Translations under genes and position numbers: made by a program
From: Pseudomonas tremae
GTDB lineage: Bacteria > Pseudomonadota > Gammaproteobacteria > Pseudomonadales > Pseudomonadaceae
Reading direction: 5' to 3'
Length of the DNA stretch: 64,000 bases
NCBI RefSeq assembly: GCF_001401155.1
Contig: NZ_LJRO01000387.1
Span: 1-64,000, forward strand
Notes under the pieces: model-generated
The model's database searches: none
Seen by the model: the letters and a program-made list of their open reading frames with translations, nothing else
What the model was told of the DNA's origin: nothing
Shown here: positions 57,691 to 64,000 of the stretch, piece after piece
Numbering within the stretch: position 1 is the first letter of the stretch
Layout: each line of letters opens with the position of its first letter

Positions 57691-60600
57691 CCGGGACCAC
57701 TGCTGCACGTATCGCGAAACGTTTTGTCGGTCTTTCGTTGGAACAACGCCAACAGTTCCTTGCCCGCCTGCGTCAGGACGGCAAGGATTTCAGCCTGTTG
57801 CCGGTGCCGGTCAGTCGTCATGATTTCAGCGCGATTCCACTGTCATTTGCCCAGCAACGTCTGCTGTTCCTCTGGCAGCTCGACCCGCTGAGCGATGCCT
57901 ACAAGATGACCACCGGCCTGCGTTTACAAGGCCCGCTGAACGAGTCGGCCTTGCGCCGCGCGTTCGATCACCTGATCGAACGCCACGAAGTATTGCGCAC
58001 GGTGTTCCAGACCGATGGCGATCAGGCGCTGCAAGTGCTGCTGCATGATCAGGCGGTGGCGCTGGACAGCATTGATTTGTCGGTTCTGGCCGATAGCGAA
58101 TTGCGTGACGCTGAACTGGCGCTGCAAGTGACCACGCTCACCGGTCAGCCGTTCGACCTGCGCACAGGCCCGTTGCTGCGTGCGCACCTGTTCCGCCTCG
58201 CCAGCGACGAGCATGTGCTGGTGGTGAACATGCACCACATCGTCTCCGACGGCTGGTCGATGGACGTGATGATTCAGGAGTTTGTCCACTGTTATCAGGC
58301 GTATGTCGAAGGTCGCGAACCGAGTCTGCCGGCGTTGCCGCTGCAATACGCCGACTACGCCATCTGGCAGCGCCGCTGGCTGGAGGCGGGCGAGGGCGAG
58401 CGCCAACTGGAGTACTGGCGCTGCCAGTTGGGCGACGAGCAGCCGCTGCTGGACGCCGCGCAGGACTTCCCGCGCCCGGTCACGCAAAGCTTTCAGGGCG
58501 AGCACCTGCGCTTCGATTTCGGCGCTGAGTTGTCGCACCAACTCAATACTTTCGCCCGCACCCAAGGCATGAGCCTGTTCATGCTGGTGCTGGCCGGTTT
58601 TTCGTTGTTTTTGTCGCGCAAGGCAGGGCAGCGCGATATCCGCATCGGCGTGCCCAACGCCAACCGTGGTCGGGCGGAAACCGAAGGGTTGATCGGCTTC
58701 TTCATCAACACTCAGGTGCTGCGCTGCCAGATAGATGAGCGCCTGAGTTACCTCGATTTGCTGGCGCAGATTCGCGACACCTCGTTCGGCGCGCAGGCGC
58801 ATCAGGACGTGCCATTCGAGCAGCTGGTCGATCACCTCGCGCCAGAGCGCAGCCTTGGGCATAACCCGTTGTTTCAGGCCAAGTTCAACCAGAACGTCGT
58901 CCTCAAGCAGAAGGCCGCCCTCAAGCTGGCGGGGCTGGAGGTCAGTGAATATGCCTTTGAAAAGCAGGGCGCGCATTTCGACCTGGCGCTGGACATTACC
59001 GACGACGGCACGCTGATCCACGGTGACATGACCTACGCCAGCGACCTGTATCGGCGTGCGACCGTCGAGGGCTTCATCCCCGAATTGCTCGACCTGTTCA
59101 AGACCTTGCTCGATGCGCCGAATGCGCCACTGTTCAGCCTCGGCGCGCTGGCGGTCGAGCTGCCGCGCGAAGTTCGTGAGCCTGCGCCTCAGGTGTTGCA
59201 GCTCTGGGACCGGCAGGTCGAAAGCCAGCCCGATGCGCTGGCCGCCCGCTGCCTGGACCGCACCTTGAGCACTCGGGTGCTGGATCAGGCGGCCAATCAG
59301 CTGGCTCATCACCTGATCGGACTGGGTGTCCGCGAAGGCCAGCCGGTCGCGGTATTGATGGAGCGCTCGTTGGACTGGCTGACGGCGGTGCTGGCGATCT
59401 TCAAGGCCGGTGGCGTGTACATGCCGCTGGACGTCAAAGCTCCCGATGCACGCCTGCAACAGATGCTGAGCAATGCCCGGGCAAAAGTACTGTTGTGTGC
59501 CGCAGGCGATCTACGTCAGACCTCTCTGAACGTTGCCGGTTGTCAGGGTCTGGCCTGGACGCCTGCGCTGTGGCAAAGCTTGCCGACCAGCCGTCCCGAT
59601 ATCGAGTTGCCAGCCAATTCTGCGGCCTACGTGATTCATACCTCCGGCTCCACCGGCCAGCCCAAAGGCGTAGTGGTCAGCCAGGGCGCGCTGGCCAGTT
59701 ACGTGCGTGGCGTGCTTGAGCAGTTGCAACTGGCCCCCGAGGCGAGCATGGCGCTGGTCTCGACCATCGCCGCCGACCTGGGGCATACCGTGCTGTTCGG
59801 CGCGCTGTGTTCAGGGCGAACCTTGCACGTACTGACCGAATCACTGGGTTTCGACCCGGACGCCTTTGCCGCGTACATGGCCGAGCATCAGGTCGGCGTG
59901 CTGAAAATCGTGCCGGGTCATCTAGCCGCACTGCTGCAGGCGGCGCGACCTGCCGATGTACTGCCGCTGCATGCGCTGATCGTCGGCGGCGAAGCCTGTT
60001 CGCCTGCGCTGGTCGAGCAGGTCCGTCAGCTCAAGCCGGGTTGCCGGATCATCAACCACTATGGCCCGAGCGAAACCACCGTCGGCGTACTGACCCACGA
60101 GGTGCCAGCGTCATCATGCCTTGATCAAAAATTGAAAGTGGACACGCTCCCCCAAGAACCCGCCAAGGTGCCGGTCGGCGCGCCATTGCCGGGGGCCAGC
60201 GCTTACCTGCTGGATGACGTGCTCAACCCCGTCGCCACGCAGGTCGCAGGCGAGCTGTACATCGGTGGCGATAGCGTTGCGTCCGGCTACATCGGCCAGC
60301 CTGCGCTGACTGCCGAACGCTTCGTGCCAGACCCGTTCGCTCAGGATGGCGCACGCGTTTACCGCAGCGGTGACCGCATGCGGCGCAACCATCAGGGCCA
60401 ACTGGAATTCATCGGCCGTGCCGACGATCAGGTCAAAGTGCGCGGCTATCGTGTCGAACCTGCTGAAGTGGCGCGGGTGCTGCTGAGCCTGACTTCGGTC
60501 GCGCAAGTCAGTGTGCTGGCGTTACCTGTCGATGAGGACGAATCGCGCCTGCAACTGGTGGCCTATTGCGTCGCGGCAGCCGGTGCCAGCCTGACTGTTG

Positions 60601-63600
60601 ACAGCCTGCGCGAGCAACTGACGGCGCGCTTGCCCGACTACATGGTGCCCGCGCAGATCCTGCTGCTGGAGCAACTGCCGCTGACCGCCAACGGCAAACT
60701 CGACAAGCGCGCCTTGCCCAAACCGGGTGTGGTCAAACAGCGTTACACCGCACCGGTCGGCGAGATCGAGGAAAAGCTCGCCGCCGTGTGGGCCGACGTG
60801 TTGAAACTGGATAAGGTCGGCAGCACCGACAACTTCTTCGAACTGGGCGGCGATTCAATCCTCAGCCTGCAAATCATCGCCCGCGCCAAACGCCAGGGTA
60901 TCAAGCTCAGCCCCAAGCAGTTGTTCGAAAAACAGACCATCGGTCAGTTGGCTTCCGTGGCTAAATTGATCGAGAAAAAGCCCGCCGCCGTGCTGGAACA
61001 GGTCAGCGGAGTACTGCCGTTGCTGCCGATTCAGGCGCGCTTCTTCGAGCTGGACATCCCCCAGCGCCAGCATTGGAATCAGGCGCTGATGCTCAAGCCT
61101 CTGCAAACGCTGGATGCGACTCACCTTCAAGCTGCACTGGCCGCGCTGATCGAACAGCACGACGCGCTGCGTCTCGGTTTCACGCAACAGAACGGCCAGT
61201 GGCAAGCCACGTTCGGCGCGCTGAACACTCGGGATTTGCTTTGGGTTCACGAATTGGACAGCCCTGAACGATTGACCGAACTGGCTAACGAAGCACAACG
61301 CAGCCTGGACCTGAAAAACGGTCCGTTGCTGCGCGCAGTGCTGGTCAACCTGCCACACGGCGAGCAACGTCTGTTGCTGGTGATTCACCATTTGGTGGTG
61401 GACGGCGTGTCTTGGCGGGTGCTGCTGGAAGACCTGCAACAGGCTTATGCCGCGCTGGTAGCCGGTCGGCCGCTGACGCTGGCGGCGAAAACCACGTCGC
61501 TTCAGCGTTGGGCCGAGCAATTGCAGCAGTATGCGACCGGCGCCGTGCTGACGGCCGAGCGCGATTACTGGCTGCGCGCTTTACAGGGCGACGATCAGCC
61601 GCTGCCCCGCGACAAGCCCGAAGGCTCGATGCGCAATCGCGATGCGGCCCATGCCTCGTCATGGCTGAGCAAGGACCTGACCCACAAACTGCTGAAAGTC
61701 GCGCCTGCCGCCTATCGCACGCAGGTCAACGACCTGTTGCTGACCGCTCTGGCGCAAGTGCTGTGCGAGTGGAGCCAGCAATCGTCGGTGTTGATCCAGC
61801 TGGAAGGCCATGGCCGCGAAGACTTGTTTGACGACACTGATCTCAGCCGCACAGTCGGCTGGTTCAGCAGCCTGTTCCCGGTCCGCCTCACGCCGCAAAT
61901 CGCGCCGGGTGCAAGCCTGTGCGGCATCAAAGAACAGTTGCGTGCCGTGCCGAACAAAGGCATTGGTTACGGCGTATTGCGTCATATGGCTGACTCGACG
62001 TTTGCGCAGCCATTGGCCGCGCTGCCCCAGGCGCGGGTCACGTTCAATTACCTGGGCCAGTTCGACGGCAGCTTCAATGAGCAACAAGGCGCGTTGTTCG
62101 TGCCGAGCGCCGACAGTGTCGGCGTTGCGCTGTGCGAAGACGGCCCGCTGGGCAACTGGCTGAGCCTCAACGGTCAGGTGTTCGATGGCCAGTTGCGACT
62201 GGACTGGACCTTCAGCCGCGAGGTGTATCAGCCTTCGACCATCGACACCCTGGCGCGTCGTTACGAGCAGGCGCTGACCACGCTGATCGAACACTGCATC
62301 GCCGGGCATCAAGGCGTCACGCCGTCTGACTTCCCGCTGGCGCATCTCACTCAGGCACAACTCGATGCGCTGCCGATTGCGGCGGGCGAGATCGAAGACA
62401 TTTACCCCTTGTCACCGATGCAGCAGGGCATGCTGTTTCACTCGTTGTTCGACGCAGGCGCGGGCAACTACATCAATCAGATGCGGGTGAACATCAGTGG
62501 GCTGGATGTGCCGCGATTCCACAACGCCTGGCAATCAGCGGTCAATAATCACGAGGTGCTGCGCAGCTGTTTTGTCAGCCAGAGCGAGCAGTCGCTGCAA
62601 GTGGTACAGCGTCAGGTGACGCTGCCGTTTGTCGAGCTGGATGCGCGGGGCAAACCCCAAAACTGGCTCGATGACTGGGCGCAGGCCGACCGTCAGCAGG
62701 GTTTCGATCTGGCGCAAGGGCCGCTGTTGCGCCTCGCGGTACTGCGCATTGCAGATGACCGTTGGCAATTGATCTACACCAGCCACCATATTTTGATGGA
62801 CGGCTGGAGCAGCTCGCGGCTTCTGGGCGAAGTGCTGCAACGCTACAGCGGTCAGATGCCGCCGAAACAGGCGGGGCGTTACCGCGATTACATCCAGTGG
62901 TTGCAGGATCAGGACGCTGATGTCAGCGAGCGCTTCTGGACCGCAGAGCTGGCCGAACTGGATGAGCCGAGCCGCTTGTTGCAAGCCTTCAAAACATCAA
63001 CCGATCAGCAGGGCTATGGCGATTACATTCAGTTGATCGACGCCGACGGCACTCGCCGCTTGAACGAGTTTGCCCGCGAGCAGCACGTGACCCTCAATAC
63101 GCTGGTGCAATCTGCCTGGTTGTTGCTGCTGCAACGCTACACCGGCCAGTCCAGCGTGACCTTTGGCGCCACGGTGGCCGGGCGTCCGGCTGAATTGTCG
63201 GGCGTCGAAGAGCAACTGGGCTTGTTCATCAACACCCTGCCGGTGATCGCCAGCCCGCGTTCAGAACAGACCGTCGGCGACTGGGTGCAGCAGGTGCAGG
63301 CGAAAAACATCGCCCTGCGCGAACATGAACACACACCGCTTTACACTATTCAGCGTTTGGCACGGCACAGTGGCGAGGCGCTGTTCGGCAACATTCTGGT
63401 GTTCGAAAACTACCCGGTGTCCGAAGCCTTGCAGCGTGCGCCGGACGGTCTTGTCTTCAGCGACCTGCGCAATCAAGAGCAGGCGCATTACCCGCTGACC
63501 CTGGTGGTCGAGGCCAACGACGTGTTGTCGGTACGTTTCAGTTACGACCGGCAACACTTCAGTGCCGAAGGCATTCTGCAACTGGCGGCGCATTTCGATC

Positions 63601-64000
63601 ACTTGCTGCAAAGTCTCAGTGCATCCGCAACGACGCGTCTCGGCGAACTGGCCCTGCCAGCCGTCTGGACGCAAAGCGTGCAGCGCTACCCGAGCGAGCA
63701 CTGCGCCCATCAACGCATCGAAACCCAGGCAGAACGCACCCCGCAGGCCATCGCCCTGAGCTTGGGTGCCGAGCAATTGAGCTATCAGCAGCTCAACAGC
63801 CGCGCCAACCAACTGGCCCACAAACTGCGTGAGCAGGGCGTCGGCCCGGATGTTCGCGTGGGGCTTGCGGCTGAGCGCAGTCTGGAGATGATCGTGGGCA
63901 TGCTGGCGATCCTCAAGGCCGGGGGCGCTTACGTGCCGCTGGACCCGGATTATCCGCAGGATCGCTTGAGCTTCCTGATGCAGGACAGCGGTATCGAATT
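57687..64000 (+). CDS. Pyoverdine side-chain NRPS (D-OH-Asp module first), 5' part
   Basis: About 2104 codons are visible before the edge; the protein continues. It starts in a 4-base ATGA overlap with the Lys NRPS. Order: docking segment, C (HHIVSDG ~184), A (HTSGSTGQPKG ~651), carrier (LGGDSIL ~1053), epimerase (HHLVVDG ~1233), DCL-type C (YPLSPMQQGML ~1573, HHILMDG ~1700), then a second A domain cut at the edge. The first A domain has TIAADLGHTVLF near 694, typical of Asp-activating domains (code starting D-L-T-K). With the epimerase this gives a D-Asp residue, to be hydroxylated by the SyrP-like enzyme, matching Lys then D-OH-Asp. The second A domain should be for Thr by analogy; its code is not yet in view. 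Confidence 0.92.
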   Translation, partial: MTGTTAARIAKRFVGLSLEQRQQFLARLRQDGKDFSLLPVPVSRHDFSAIPLSFAQQRLLFLWQLDPLSDAYKMTTGLRLQGPLNESALRRAFDHLIERHEVLRTVFQTDGDQALQVLLHDQAVALDSIDLSVLADSELRDAELALQVTTLTGQPFDLRTGPLLRAHLFRLASDEHVLVVNMHHIVSDGWSMDVMIQEFVHCYQAYVEGREPSLPALPLQYADYAIWQRRWLEAGEGERQLEYWRCQLGDEQPLLDAAQDFPRPVTQSFQGEHLRFDFGAELSHQLNTFARTQGMSLFMLVLAGFSLFLSRKAGQRDIRIGVPNANRGRAETEGLIGFFINTQVLRCQIDERLSYLDLLAQIRDTSFGAQAHQDVPFEQLVDHLAPERSLGHNPLFQAKFNQNVVLKQKAALKLAGLEVSEYAFEKQGAHFDLALDITDDGTLIHGDMTYASDLYRRATVEGFIPELLDLFKTLLDAPNAPLFSLGALAVELPREVREPAPQVLQLWDRQVESQPDALAARCLDRTLSTRVLDQAANQLAHHLIGLGVREGQPVAVLMERSLDWLTAVLAIFKAGGVYMPLDVKAPDARLQQMLSNARAKVLLCAAGDLRQTSLNVAGCQGLAWTPALWQSLPTSRPDIELPANSAAYVIHTSGSTGQPKGVVVSQGALASYVRGVLEQLQLAPEASMALVSTIAADLGHTVLFGALCSGRTLHVLTESLGFDPDAFAAYMAEHQVGVLKIVPGHLAALLQAARPADVLPLHALIVGGEACSPALVEQVRQLKPGCRIINHYGPSETTVGVLTHEVPASSCLDQKLKVDTLPQEPAKVPVGAPLPGASAYLLDDVLNPVATQVAGELYIGGDSVASGYIGQPALTAERFVPDPFAQDGARVYRSGDRMRRNHQGQLEFIGRADDQVKVRGYRVEPAEVARVLLSLTSVAQVSVLALPVDEDESRLQLVAYCVAAAGASLTVDSLREQLTARLPDYMVPAQILLLEQLPLTANGKLDKRALPKPGVVKQRYTAPVGEIEEKLAAVWADVLKLDKVGSTDNFFELGGDSILSLQIIARAKRQGIKLSPKQLFEKQTIGQLASVAKLIEKKPAAVLEQVSGVLPLLPIQARFFELDIPQRQHWNQALMLKPLQTLDATHLQAALAALIEQHDALRLGFTQQNGQWQATFGALNTRDLLWVHELDSPERLTELANEAQRSLDLKNGPLLRAVLVNLPHGEQRLLLVIHHLVVDGVSWRVLLEDLQQAYAALVAGRPLTLAAKTTSLQRWAEQLQQYATGAVLTAERDYWLRALQGDDQPLPRDKPEGSMRNRDAAHASSWLSKDLTHKLLKVAPAAYRTQVNDLLLTALAQVLCEWSQQSSVLIQLEGHGREDLFDDTDLSRTVGWFSSLFPVRLTPQIAPGASLCGIKEQLRAVPNKGIGYGVLRHMADSTFAQPLAALPQARVTFNYLGQFDGSFNEQQGALFVPSADSVGVALCEDGPLGNWLSLNGQVFDGQLRLDWTFSREVYQPSTIDTLARRYEQALTTLIEHCIAGHQGVTPSDFPLAHLTQAQLDALPIAAGEIEDIYPLSPMQQGMLFHSLFDAGAGNYINQMRVNISGLDVPRFHNAWQSAVNNHEVLRSCFVSQSEQSLQVVQRQVTLPFVELDARGKPQNWLDDWAQADRQQGFDLAQGPLLRLAVLRIADDRWQLIYTSHHILMDGWSSSRLLGEVLQRYSGQMPPKQAGRYRDYIQWLQDQDADVSERFWTAELAELDEPSRLLQAFKTSTDQQGYGDYIQLIDADGTRRLNEFAREQHVTLNTLVQSAWLLLLQRYTGQSSVTFGATVAGRPAELSGVEEQLGLFINTLPVIASPRSEQTVGDWVQQVQAKNIALREHEHTPLYTIQRLARHSGEALFGNILVFENYPVSEALQRAPDGLVFSDLRNQEQAHYPLTLVVEANDVLSVRFSYDRQHFSAEGILQLAAHFDHLLQSLSASATTRLGELALPAVWTQSVQRYPSEHCAHQRIETQAERTPQAIALSLGAEQLSYQQLNSRANQLAHKLREQGVGPDVRVGLAAERSLEMIVGMLAILKAGGAYVPLDPDYPQDRLSFLMQDSGIE

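Noticed and set aside
57924..59459. 511-codon minus-strand ORF over the second NRPS
   Set aside because: Antisense to C and A domain motifs.
1..64000. CRISPR arrays, tRNA and rRNA genes
   Set aside because: No regularly spaced short repeats and no cloverleaf-like or rRNA-like sequence was noticed on reading.

Overview
The window looks like a chromosome segment of the Pseudomonas syringae species complex. Three things point there: a P. syringae-type pyoverdine locus (pvdS, type II thioesterase, pvdL, pvdH, an MbtH-like gene, an fpv iron-release/transport operon, a SyrP-like hydroxylase, side-chain NRPSs), HrpL-type promoters (hrp boxes) in front of type III effector-like genes, and the orthologous context of dusA and opgD. 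No tRNA, rRNA or CRISPR array was seen.

Region 1 (1-17.1 kb) is a P2-like contractile tail module in the same order as R-type pyocins: V, a small ORF, W, J, I, H (fibre), fibre assembly, FI (sheath), FII (tube), E/E' (frameshift), T (tape measure), U, X, then D and a GH19-type endolysin, followed by a DNA adenine methylase. No capsid genes are visible, but the window opens inside the module, so prophage versus tailocin cannot be decided. Between X and D lies a 2.8-kb AT-richer insert. It holds two intact effector-like genes, each behind a good hrp box (a C/H/D protease-like protein and a DUF1826/2OG-oxygenase-like protein), relics of a mobile element, and a third hrp box followed by a 5' remnant that resembles hopD1 and whose stop overlaps the gpD start codon.

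Region 2 (17.2-21.0 kb) is the right end of the island. It carries an orphan Hcp, a glycine-zipper putative pore-forming effector, a membrane immunity candidate, a broken two-TM small ORF, and a tyrosine integrase facing away from dusA. This is the arrangement of dusA-associated integrative elements.

Region 3 (21-29.6 kb) is core chromosome: dusA, opgD, a universal stress protein, a four-gene signalling operon (GAF/HisKA_3 kinase, NarL-type regulator, CHASE3/PAS hybrid kinase, single-domain receiver) and a small secreted SnoaL-like protein.

Region 4 (29.7-64 kb) is the pyoverdine locus. PvdS (Fur box upstream) should drive promoters with TAAAT-like -35 and CGT -10 elements, seen before pvdG, pvdH, the MbtH gene, the hydroxylase gene and the first side-chain NRPS. 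PvdL builds the acyl-Glu-D-Tyr-Dab chromophore precursor, with Dab supplied by PvdH. A one-module NRPS (Lys-like code) and the start of a multimodular NRPS (Asp-like code plus epimerase) extend it, which fits the known P. syringae order chromophore-Lys-D-OH-Asp. The divergent fpvGHJKCDEF-like operon would reduce and recover iron from ferripyoverdine in the periplasm. The last NRPS runs off the right edge.
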